Shown here in pieces: positions 18,355-25,993 of a DNA stretch of 64,000 nt. This stretch comes from DATFVJ01 sp963820395 (GTDB taxonomy: Bacteria; Actinomycetota; Actinomycetes; Streptosporangiales; Streptosporangiaceae). The DNA is taken from assembly GCA_963820395.1 (NCBI GenBank), contig CAWGAE010000007.1, forward strand, positions 62,001 to 126,000, in the 5' to 3' direction. A model generated the notes under the pieces. That model ran no database searches. It worked only from the letters and a program-made list of their open reading frames with translations, and had not been told where the DNA came from. Position 1 is the first letter of the stretch. The number at the start of each line of letters is the position of its first letter. The translations under genes and the position numbers were made by a program.

Positions 18355-19016
18355 CGGACCAGCGCCCAGCGCTTGGCCAGCCAGCCGAAGAGCAGCCCTG
18401 TCGGCAGGGTGAGCGCAATAAAGAAGAGGGCGTACCCGACAAAGATCGGGATCACGATGTCACTGTAGTTTTGGAGTTCGTTGCGCATCGTGTAGAACGC
18501 CTCGGGCACGCCGATCGCCGCGGCGATAGTGGTGTTCTTGATCAGGGCGATCAGGACGCTGCCGAGAGGGCCGATGACCGCACGGGACGCCTGCGGGAGC
18601 ACGATGATCCACAGGGTCTGGGTGAAGGTCAGCCCGATGGCGCGGGCGGCCTCGGCCTGGCCGAGCGGAATGGTGTTGATTCCGGACCGCAGCACTTCGC
18701 AGACGAAGGCCGACGTGTAGGCGACCAGCCCCAGCACCGCGAGCCAGAAGTAGTTCGTCGTCTGCACGGTGGCGATGGTCAAGATGGAGCCTAGGCCCAG
18801 CCCACAGAACAGGATGATCAGCGTGAGCGGTGTGTTGCGCAGGATGTTGACGTACAGGGTGCCGACGGCGCGCAGGATGGGCAATGGCGCCACCCGCATC
18901 GCGGCGAGCACGCCGCCCAGGACGAATGACCCCACGGCGCTGAGCGCGGACACCTTTAGGGTCATCCAGAAGGCCAGCAGGATCGTGTGGCCCTCGCTGT
19001 GCAGGAAGTTGATCAC
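18351..19016 (-). CDS. gluC: Glutamate-type amino acid ABC transporter permease
   Basis: A BPD_transp_1 permease with five to six helices, including ILRNTPLTLIILFCGLGLGS and the EAA loop EVLRSGINTIPLGQAEAARA. It pairs with GluD to form the membrane channel of a polar amino acid importer. GTG 19016 (INFLHSEGHTILLAFWMTLK) gives the usual family length. An alternative GTG at 19073 would place a strong hairpin inside the coding region, so it is less likely. Neither start has a clear ribosome site. It lies 80 bases after gluB. Confidence 0.88.
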   Translation of the reverse strand: MINFLHSEGHTILLAFWMTLKVSALSAVGSFVLGGVLAAMRVAPLPILRAVGTLYVNILRNTPLTLIILFCGLGLGSILTIATVQTTNYFWLAVLGLVAYTSAFVCEVLRSGINTIPLGQAEAARAIGLTFTQTLWIIVLPQASRAVIGPLGSVLIALIKNTTIAAAIGVPEAFYTMRNELQNYSDIVIPIFVGYALFFIALTLPTGLLFGWLAKRWALVR

Positions 19017-19041
19017 GGCTTTGCGGTCGCTTCGGGCGGCG

Positions 19042-19069
19042 GCAGGGGAGCCCGGGCGAGCTCCCCTGC
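19042..19069 (-). promoter_or_regulatory. Intergenic hairpin between gluB and gluC
   Basis: A perfect 9-bp stem, GCAGGGGAG/CTCCCCTGC, around a 10-base loop, just after the gluB stop. No T-run follows, so it is more likely an mRNA-stabilising or attenuating structure than a full terminator. Such a structure would make the binding protein more abundant than the permeases. Confidence 0.6.
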
Positions 19070-19096
19070 GCACTCATGCGCCATGATCAGCGCCGT

Positions 19097-19957
19097 TCAT
19101 TGCTGCTGGAACGGGATGTTGAACAGGCCGATGGTTGGCGGCGTGCCCGCAGGCACCTGGGGCAGGTTCTGGCTTAGAGCCTTCTTCCAGCTGCCGTCGT
19201 TGAACATGTCCTTCAGCGCGTTGTTGACGGCGTCGACGCCGTTCTTGTCGCCCTTCTTGATGCCGACGCCGTAGATCTCGTTGCTGAAGAAGGTGCCGAC
19301 AACCTTGAGTTTCCCCTGATTTTGGGGCTGGGCGGCGAAGCCGGCGAGGATCGTGTTGTCGGTCGTGACGGCTTCAACCTGTCCGCCGAGCAGCTGGTTG
19401 ACGCAGTCGCCGTAGCCCGGAAGCCGGATCAGGTTGACCTTGGATCCGTACAGAGCCTCGATCCGGTCGCCCGAAGCGGAGCCCTGACCGGAGCAGACTT
19501 TCTTGCCCTTGAGGTCGTCCGGCTTCTTGATGCTGTTGTCGTTCGCGCGGACGAGGATGTCCTGGTGGGCGATGTAGTAGGGGCCGGCGAAGTCGACGAT
19601 CTTCTGCCGTTTCGGCGTGACCGAGTAGGTCGCGGCAACCATGTCCACCCTGCCCTGCTGCAGGAAGGCCTCGCGGTTGGCCGACAGCGTCGGTACAAAG
19701 TTGATCTTCGTGGCGCCGAGCTTCTTCGCGACGTACCTGGCGACGTCCACATCGAACCCGGTGTACTGCCCCCCCGAGGTTTGCAGCCCGAGACCAGGCT
19801 GGTCGGGCTTCACGCCAATGGTCAGCGTCTTGTCGTTTTTGGCTTTGTCCACGATGGAGTTGCCACTGCTACTGCTACTGCTACCGCAAGCCGCCAGGCC
19901 CGCACCGAGCACAGCTGCGGCGGCAACGATAGTGGCAGCCCTTCGTATTGGACGCAT
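19097..19957 (-). CDS. gluB: Glutamate-type ABC transporter substrate-binding lipoprotein
   Basis: 286 residues. A signal peptide with lipobox GLAACG anchors the protein to the outer face of the membrane, followed by a Ser-rich linker. The SBP_bac_3 fold follows: TLTIGVKPDQPGLGLQTSGG, YTGFDVDVARYVAKKLGATK, RVDMVAATYSVTPKRQKIVD, DLKGKKVCSGQGSASGDRIE. Together with gluA, C and D this forms an acidic/polar amino acid importer. Glutamate is inferred from synteny with the corynebacterial system and not directly visible. Confidence 0.92.
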   Translation of the reverse strand: MRPIRRAATIVAAAAVLGAGLAACGSSSSSSGNSIVDKAKNDKTLTIGVKPDQPGLGLQTSGGQYTGFDVDVARYVAKKLGATKINFVPTLSANREAFLQQGRVDMVAATYSVTPKRQKIVDFAGPYYIAHQDILVRANDNSIKKPDDLKGKKVCSGQGSASGDRIEALYGSKVNLIRLPGYGDCVNQLLGGQVEAVTTDNTILAGFAAQPQNQGKLKVVGTFFSNEIYGVGIKKGDKNGVDAVNNALKDMFNDGSWKKALSQNLPQVPAGTPPTIGLFNIPFQQQ

Positions 19958-20002
19958 TTCTTCGCTCCTCAGCTTCCAAATACGAGTCGCGGTCCGCGCG
20001 AC

Positions 20003-20785
20003 TCAGTGAGTCATGATCTTGGACAGGAAGTCTCGTGCGCGATCGGTCCGCGGCTGAGTGAAGAACTCGTCCGGGGGGTTAGCCTCGACGATCCGGCCGT
20101 CGGCCATGAAGGCAACCCTGTTGGCCGCCTTGCGCGCGAAGCCCATTTCGTGTGTGACCACGATCATCGTCATGCCTTCGTTGGTCAAGCTGGTCATGAC
20201 ATCGAGCACCTCCTTGACCATCTCCGGATCGAGGGCAGAGGTGGGCTCGTCGAAGAGCATGACCTTGGGCCGCATTGCCAGCGCGCGAGCGATCGCGGCG
20301 CGTTGCTGCTGGCCCCCGGATAGCTGGGCAGGGTACTTGTGTGCCTGACTGTCGATACCGACCCGGTTGAGCAGATCCATGGCCTGCGTCTCTGCGACTG
20401 CTTTGGCGGTCTTGCGCACGTTGATCGGTCCGAGCGTGACGTTTTGCAAGACTGTCTTGTGTGCGAACAGATTGAACGACTGAAACACCATGCCCACGTC
20501 GGCGCGGTGCTTGGCCAGCGCGCGGCCCTCGACGGGAAGTGGCCTGCCGTCGAACAGGATGGTTCCCGAGTCGATTGGCTCCAGCCGGTTGATGGTGCGG
20601 CACAGGGTCGACTTGCCGCCTCCTGACGGTCCGATGATGACCAGGACCTCGCCCCGGCGGAGGGTCAGGTTGATGTCCTGGAGGACGTGCAGATCCCCGA
20701 AGTGCCTGCTGACATTCTCCAGCACGACAAGCGGCTGCGTGCCCCCTGATTCCAGGTGCCTGGACATGATGGCGCTGTCCGTCAT
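20003..20785 (-). CDS. gluA: Glutamate-type amino acid ABC transporter ATPase
   Basis: 260 residues. Walker A is GPSGGGKST (residues 52-60), the Q-loop lies in VGMVFQSFNLFAHKTV, the signature is LSGGQQQRAAIARALA, Walker B is VMLFDEPTSALDP, and the switch His is in VTHEMGF. It energises GluC/GluD. The frame stays open to 20815, inside the terminal repeat of the adjacent IS630, so the conserved-core start is ambiguous (20785 or 20767) and the original leader and promoter have been displaced by the IS. Confidence 0.92.
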   Translation of the reverse strand: MTDSAIMSRHLESGGTQPLVVLENVSRHFGDLHVLQDINLTLRRGEVLVIIGPSGGGKSTLCRTINRLEPIDSGTILFDGRPLPVEGRALAKHRADVGMVFQSFNLFAHKTVLQNVTLGPINVRKTAKAVAETQAMDLLNRVGIDSQAHKYPAQLSGGQQQRAAIARALAMRPKVMLFDEPTSALDPEMVKEVLDVMTSLTNEGMTMIVVTHEMGFARKAANRVAFMADGRIVEANPPDEFFTQPRTDRARDFLSKIMTH

Positions 20786-20805
20786 GCCGCGAAAGCGTAC
20801 GTCAT

Positions 20806-22186
20806 CTAGTGTCATGCGCCTGAAATCTACGCTCTAAGTTAGTATAATTTCTGTATGTCGCGTACTAGAGGTGCCGCTGCTGAGTTCGTGCTGACCGAGG
20901 AGGAGCGTGACCAGCTGGTCCGCTGGTCGGGTGGGCCGTCGCGAAGGCCGGCGGTGCGGGCCCGGATTGTGCTGGCCTGCGCGGAGCCGGGGGTGGTGTA
21001 CCAGCGGGTGGCCGCCGATCTGGGCGTCACGCAGATGACGGTGGGCAAGTGGCGTACGCGGTTTGCCGGGGCGCGGCTGGAAGGGCTGGCCGACGGCGAA
21101 CGGGCGGGGCGGCCGAAAGCCGGGCTGGAGCTGGCCGATGACGAGCGCGATCAGCTCACGCGCTGGTCGCGGCGGGCCAAGACCTGCCAGGCGCTGGCGC
21201 TGCGGTCGAAGATCGTGCTGGCCTGCGCGCAGGGCACGCCGAACAAGCAGGTGGCCGCCGAGCTGCGGATCACGCCGGGCACGGTGACCCGGTGGCGGCG
21301 CCGGTTCATCGCCCGCCGGCTGGACGGGCTAGCCGACGAGCCGCGCCCGGGCCGCCCGCCGTCGATCCTGCTGGACCAGGTCGAAGACGTCGTGGCCGCG
21401 ACGCTGGAGGAAACCCCCAAGGACGCCACGCACTGGTCACGGGCCTCGATGGCCCGCCGCAGCGGCCTGTCACGCTCGACGATCGGCCGGATCTGGCGCA
21501 AGTTCGAACTCAAGCCGCACCTGACCGACGGGTTCAAGCTGTCCACCGACCCGCTGTTCATCGAGAAGGTCGTCGACGTCGTCGGTCTTTACCACAACCC
21601 GCCGGAGAAGGCCGTCGTGCTGTGCGTCGACGAGAAATCAGGCATGCAGGCCCTGGACCGGTCCCAGCCGGTGCTGCCGATGATGCCCGGCATGCCCGAA
21701 CGGCGCACCCACGACTACGCCCGGAACGGCGTGACCAGCCTGTTCGCCGCCTTCAACATCGCCGACGGCACCGTGATCTCCCAGATCCACCGCCAGCACC
21801 GCGCGGTGGAGTTCAAGAAGTTCCTGATCGCGATCGACAAGGCCGTCCCGGCCGGGCTGGGCGTGCACCTGGTCTGCGACAACCTCGCCACCCACAAGAC
21901 CCCCGCGATCCAGGACTGGCTCGCCCGCCACCCCCGGTTCCGCCTGCACTTCACGCCCACCGGATCGTCGTGGATCAACCAGGTGGAGCGGTGGTTCGGG
22001 TTCCTGACCGACCAAATGATCCGCCGCGGAGTCCACAAGAGCGTCCAGGCCCTGGAAAAAGACGTCCGCGCCTGGATCGAAACCTGGAACCAGAACCCCC
22101 GGCCATTCATCTGGACAAAAACCGCGGAGGAGATCCTGAACTCCTTAGCCAAATATATCGCGAAGATTTCAGGCGCAGGACACTAG
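20806..22186 (+). mobile_element. IS630-family insertion sequence, intact
   Basis: The ends CTAGTGTCATGCGCCTGAAA (left, from 20806) and the complement of CTAGTGTCCTGCGCCTGAAA (right, to 22186) form terminal repeats with the TA target dinucleotide expected for IS630/Tc1. It contains one complete transposase gene and sits ~20 bp upstream of gluA in opposite orientation. Confidence 0.85.
20855..22186 (+). CDS. IS630-family transposase
   Basis: 443 residues. Two tandem homeodomain-like HTH regions occur at about 15-80 and 95-160 (VYQRVAADLGVTQMTVGKWR; PNKQVAAELRITPGTVTRWR). A DDE_3 core follows: VVLCVDEKSGMQALDRSQ (first Asp), HLVCDNLATHKTPAI (second Asp), SSWINQVERWFGFL (Glu). The PVLPMMPGMPERRTHDY segment is typical. 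The stop lies inside the right terminal repeat. Complete and probably active. Confidence 0.93.
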   Translation: MSRTRGAAAEFVLTEEERDQLVRWSGGPSRRPAVRARIVLACAEPGVVYQRVAADLGVTQMTVGKWRTRFAGARLEGLADGERAGRPKAGLELADDERDQLTRWSRRAKTCQALALRSKIVLACAQGTPNKQVAAELRITPGTVTRWRRRFIARRLDGLADEPRPGRPPSILLDQVEDVVAATLEETPKDATHWSRASMARRSGLSRSTIGRIWRKFELKPHLTDGFKLSTDPLFIEKVVDVVGLYHNPPEKAVVLCVDEKSGMQALDRSQPVLPMMPGMPERRTHDYARNGVTSLFAAFNIADGTVISQIHRQHRAVEFKKFLIAIDKAVPAGLGVHLVCDNLATHKTPAIQDWLARHPRFRLHFTPTGSSWINQVERWFGFLTDQMIRRGVHKSVQALEKDVRAWIETWNQNPRPFIWTKTAEEILNSLAKYIAKISGAGH

Positions 22187-22510
22187 TGTGATGCGCCTGA
22201 AATCTGCGAGCAAGCTGGCCTGTGGGGGTGCCAGAAGTCTGCCTCGGCGCCGAGGGAGTCGAAGAACGCCCGCACGGTGGTCTGATTGCGGCCGTCGGCG
22301 GCCCACACCAGCCGCCCGCTGTCGTGATCGATCACGAGCATCAGGAACCGGCGCTTCCAGTAGGAGATCTCATCGATGCCGATACGGCGCAGGCCCGCGA
22401 GCCGGTCGGTCTTGCCGACCAGGTCCGTGACCACCCGGTCGATGATCGGCTGCAGCGACCGCCAGGTGGTGCGCAGCACCTGCGCAGCCCCCGCCACCCA
22501 CGCCATGGAT
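22187..22510 (-). pseudogene. ISL3-family transposase remnant
   Basis: The minus strand reads LQPIIDRVVTDLVGKTDRLA, LRRIGIDEISYWKRRFLMLV and HDSGRLVWAADGRNQTTVRA, then FFDSLGAEADFWHP. This is the first-Asp region (GIDE) of the ISL3 catalytic core. Only ~110 residues survive. Its 3' side is cut by another copy of an IS630-type end (TGTGATGCGCCTGAAATCTG) abutting the intact IS630. Confidence 0.72.
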
Positions 22511-22980
22511 ATGGAAGATCGGGCACCGGATGCCGCTGAGGTGGCCGTGAGCAGCATAAATGTATTTTAGCCGCGCACACATGGCCACCGCGTCAGCGGT
22601 CGCCGCCCACCCCGTCACCGGCAAGCCGACGGGCCGCGGCAATAGCCGCACGCCGCTATCGCTGCTGCAACGTTCAAGGACAAGGACGCGGCCAAGATAC
22701 GCCGCCGTCCCCTGGGCGATGGCACTGCAGTCTGATGTCTTTGCATTCCAGTCCTCGGCGTCAGGTACCGGCGCCGGGTCCGCAAGCGCCAGGCCGACTA
22801 CGGTCAGGAGCTTTCTTGTGCACCGCAGGATCACCCAGCGATCGTACTTCCCCGGTTGCCACCGCGGCGGTCGGCGAGCCGCCCGGCACCGGGGCGACAG
22901 ATGCATTTGTCCGAGCGTCGTATGAGCGTCGTGTGGGGCCAACCGGTGAGCAGCCAAGGGCGTACCGATCAGGCGGGGCT
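22511..22980. other. Unassigned spacer between IS elements
   Basis: A minus-strand frame (LLTVVGLALADPAPVPDAED, DCSAIAQGTAAYLGRVLVLE) looks like decayed coding sequence, but no family could be named. No start or ribosome site is convincing. Confidence 0.35.
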
Positions 22981-23076
22981 CAGATCTCCGGCGATAGGAC
23001 AGCCATAAGTCTGTGACATGCTGTTTTATCCGGGCTTTCCTGTGCGTATTTTTTAAAGTTCTGGTAGGATAGTGGC

Positions 23077-25266
23077 ATGTCAGCGGCGGTTGCGGCGATC
23101 CTGGAGGGCATGCCAGAGCCCCGCGACCTTCGCATGCAGGAGCACGATGGCCGGTGCGTGATCACGGCCGGGCGGGTGGTGCTGTTCGAGTACGCCGCCG
23201 GCGATGTGGTGATGCGGAACATCTCGCTGGCGGCGCTGCGGCAGCTGGGGTTCAAGGGCCGGGTGGTCGCGGCGGTGCTGGGGCTGACGGAGAACTACGT
23301 GGCGACGCTGCATAACGCGGCCCTGCGGGACGGGTCGGCGGCGCTGGTCATGCGGGACCGGCGTGGCACGCCGGGGAAGGTGACCGGGGAGCAGTGGGAG
23401 CAGGCCCGGGCGTGGCGGTCGCAGGGCGCCAGTGACGCGGAGATCGGGCGGCGGCTGCAGGTGGCGCACACCACGATCGGCCGCGCCCTGGGACCGCGCG
23501 AGCTGGCGCCGGCCCGGGAACGCGAGCCCGGCTGGGCGCCGGCGGAACCCCTGTTCACCGGCCCCGAGCCGGAACCTGAGCCTGAGCCCGAACCTGAGCC
23601 TGAGCCTGAGCCGGAACCCGGGCCGGGGCCGGGGCCGGGGCCTGGTGCTGGTGCTGGCCTGCCTCCTGCCGGGGGGCTGCGGGCGTGGCCGCTGTCCGCG
23701 GGGGGCGTGTTCAGGTCGCGGTATGCGGGGGCGATGCTGCTGCATGCCTTCGGCGGGCAGGCCGGCGCCGGGGAGATCCTGGCGGCTGCGGCGGGCGGGG
23801 AGGACGGGCGGCCCGGGGATGCGGCGCTGCTGTCAGCGGTCAGCATGTGCTTCGCGCTGGGGGCGGCGACGACTGAGCAGTTCAAGCACCTGGCCGCGGC
23901 GGAGGCAGGGCCGCTGGCCGGGCTGACGGTGCTGCCGGGGCTGCGGGCGCTGCGGCCTCAGCTGGCCGCGATCGCCGACCGCACCGACCCGCTGCGGCTG
24001 CAGTCGATGTTCGCGTCCGCGATGCTGGCGGCGGACCCGGTGACCTCCGGGGTGTACTACGTCGATGACCATTTCGTCCCCTATACCGGCGCCAAGCCGG
24101 TCGGCAAGGGCTGGAACAACAAGCGGGGCCGGGCCGAGAAGGGCCGCGCAGACACGCACGTCACCGCGCACGACGGGCGGGCGGTGTGCTTCGTGACCGG
24201 CGAGCCGTCCGGGCTGACGGTCACCATGCCGAAGGCGCTGGCGGAACTGAAGAAGGCCGCCGGGCCGGGAGCGAAGATCATGCTCGGCTCCGGCCGCGGC
24301 GGCGCGTATGCGCAAGTGTTCCGGCACTGCCGCGACCAGGACGCGCACTGGGTCACCTACCGGCGCGCCCCGCTGGCGGTCCCGGCGATGCTGCCGGTGA
24401 TCACCACGGTCAGCTACGCCGGCCGCGCCCGGCAGATCGCCTGGGCGGAGGAGACCGTCCAGATCAAGGATTACGGCGAGGCCCGGCAGATCACCCTCTT
24501 CGAGCACGGCAAGGTGGCGCTGCAGATCCTCACCTCTGACTTCGATGCGTGCCCGGCGGAGATCCTGGCCTGGCTGAAGTCGAGGTGGCGGGAGGAGAAC
24601 TTCCTCAAGTACGCCAGCGAGAACTACGGGATCGACAAGATCTGCGACTACCTCGCCGGCATCGAGGCGAATACCAAGATCACCGGCAACCCGGCCCGCA
24701 AGCACGCGAACGCGGCCGTCCGCGAGGCGGAGAAGGCACTGGCCGCCGCGGAGCGCGACCTGGCCGTACTGCTGGCCGACCCGGCCATCGCCCCCGCCGC
24801 CAAGAACACCAGGCTGATCCCCGCCGCGCAGAAGAAAATCAGCGCGGCGGGTAAGAAACTGGCTGCCGCCGCCGCGGCCCGCGGCAAGGTCCCCGCGAAA
24901 CTCCCGGCCAACGCCATCGACCCCGAGGCGAAGACCGCACTGCTGCGCGCCGGGCGGCGCGGCCTGCAGATGGTGCTGCGGCTGCTCGCCCACAACGCCG
25001 AGCACTGGCTATCAGCCCACCTCAACGCCTACCTGCGCGACGACGACGAATACCGCGCCATCACCCGCGAAACCATCATCCGCGGCCTGGCCGGCACCAT
25101 CACCTGGACCCCCGACGCCATCACCGTCCGGCTCGAACAACCCGGCCCCCCCCGCATCGCCCGCGCCCTGACCCTGCTCATCGACGAGATCAACGCCACC
25201 CCGCCCGCCATGCCAGGCGACACCCGCCCCATCACCTACCAGCTCACCCCGCGACCCGGCATTTAA
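23077..25266 (+). CDS. Large (729-residue) DDE-type transposase, unclassified
   Basis: The N-terminal ~150 residues contain two HTH-like segments (LGLTENYVATLHNAALRDGS; SDAEIGRRLQVAHTTIGRAL). Next is a linker of ten-plus Pro-Glu/Pro-Gly dipeptides (around residues 165-195). A RNase H-like region follows: SGVYYVDDHFVPYTGAKPVG, IMLGSGRGGAYAQVFRHCRD, WLKSRWREENFLKYASENYG. A Lys/Ala-rich coiled segment precedes RRGLQMVLRLLAHNAEHWLS and an Arg-rich C-terminus. YYVDDH, the downstream GS/DRGG block and REEN are plausible D-D-E residues by position. Complete, in contrast to the copies at 7.6-11.3 kb and 13.9-15.3 kb. Confidence 0.82.
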   Translation: MSAAVAAILEGMPEPRDLRMQEHDGRCVITAGRVVLFEYAAGDVVMRNISLAALRQLGFKGRVVAAVLGLTENYVATLHNAALRDGSAALVMRDRRGTPGKVTGEQWEQARAWRSQGASDAEIGRRLQVAHTTIGRALGPRELAPAREREPGWAPAEPLFTGPEPEPEPEPEPEPEPEPEPGPGPGPGPGAGAGLPPAGGLRAWPLSAGGVFRSRYAGAMLLHAFGGQAGAGEILAAAAGGEDGRPGDAALLSAVSMCFALGAATTEQFKHLAAAEAGPLAGLTVLPGLRALRPQLAAIADRTDPLRLQSMFASAMLAADPVTSGVYYVDDHFVPYTGAKPVGKGWNNKRGRAEKGRADTHVTAHDGRAVCFVTGEPSGLTVTMPKALAELKKAAGPGAKIMLGSGRGGAYAQVFRHCRDQDAHWVTYRRAPLAVPAMLPVITTVSYAGRARQIAWAEETVQIKDYGEARQITLFEHGKVALQILTSDFDACPAEILAWLKSRWREENFLKYASENYGIDKICDYLAGIEANTKITGNPARKHANAAVREAEKALAAAERDLAVLLADPAIAPAAKNTRLIPAAQKKISAAGKKLAAAAAARGKVPAKLPANAIDPEAKTALLRAGRRGLQMVLRLLAHNAEHWLSAHLNAYLRDDDEYRAITRETIIRGLAGTITWTPDAITVRLEQPGPPRIARALTLLIDEINATPPAMPGDTRPITYQLTPRPGI
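23568..23650 (+). repeat. Pro-Glu / Pro-Gly dipeptide-coding microsatellite
   Basis: Alternating GAGCCG/GAACCT-type hexamers, then GGGCCG units, encode a rigid PEPEPE...PGPG linker between the DNA-binding and catalytic halves of the large transposase. The damaged copy 1 lacks the PE run, having a Gly/Pro/Ala linker, so the repeat is variable among copies. Confidence 0.85.
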
Positions 25267-25329
25267 CCCCAGACGCACAGCCGTCGCCGGAGATCTGGGA
25301 CTGTGCATCCACGCGTCGGGCCTCCTTTA

Positions 25330-25988
25330 CCCGCCGCAAGTCACGCTCGGCGCTGGCGGCGCGTTGTGCGTTGCCGCTCTGCTACGCGCAAGGCACGGTC
25401 GAGAGCGAGCCAGCCCATGAGCTTGGACTGGACATGGTGGGCGCCAGCGCCGCGGATCTCCCAGATGCCGGCATCGGGCTCGCTCCAGCGGCGGGCCACC
25501 TCGCCAGCGAAGCCGCGCATTGCCCGCCATGTCTCGGAGAAGGGCCGGTGCCCGGCGTTCGTGAGGAGCCACGCTCCATCAGCCGTAACCGTCGAGCTGG
25601 TGCTGCCGCGCCGCCCCGTTGCCGAGGCGCCCGGACCGGCTGTCGGCGTACCCGGGCCACCCGGCGAGCTCGCGTTTCGGCCGGGGAATGCCTGCCGTCG
25701 AGCGTGAGCAGCACGGGCAGGCGGGGCCGGTCCAGCCGGCTGGCATGCAGCAGCCAGCCGAGAAACAACCGGGCCTCGTCAGTCTTGCCGGCGCCCGGGA
25801 ACGCGCCGATGCCGATGCTGGCGTCCCGTGGCCACGCATAGCGGTAGTCCCAGTTGCGGATGCCGCCCGGATCTTCGGGCAGCGACGTGGTGGGGGCCGC
25901 GACTGGCGCGTCCGATGGCGAGTAGGTGACGGCAGGGGCAATCCCCCGGTCGCGATTGCGCAGCGCGAGCGCGGGCACGCCGCCTGCC
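25330..25988 (-). pseudogene. Glycoside hydrolase family 15 (glucoamylase-like) remnant
   Basis: Three frames on the minus strand match a GH15 catalytic domain in order: PVAAPTTSLPEDPGGIRNWD plus YRYAWPRDAS (the conserved catalytic-pocket motif), then LAGWPGYADSRSGRLGNGAA with RQHQLDGYG, then FAGEVARRWSEPDAGIWEIR with HHVQSKLMGWLALDRA. At least two frameshifts separate them. The N-terminal half is absent, and an IS1634 element was inserted directly upstream. It is dead; the ancestral enzyme hydrolysed alpha-glucosides (possibly trehalose). Confidence 0.8.
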
Positions 25989-25993
25989 CATGA

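Larger units (their letters stand above)
22981..25297 (+). mobile_element. Large-transposase element, intact copy
   Basis: It is flanked by short inverted repeats CAGATCTCCGGCGA (22981-22994 and complement 25284-25297), related to the ends of the two damaged copies. It holds a single long transposase gene. No convincing target duplication was seen. At ~2.3 kb with one 729-codon gene it does not match a family I can name with confidence. Confidence 0.8.

Noticed and set aside
23833..25005. 390-codon minus-strand frame opposite the large transposase
   Set aside because: It is a GC-driven antisense shadow; the plus strand encodes a conserved protein present in three copies.
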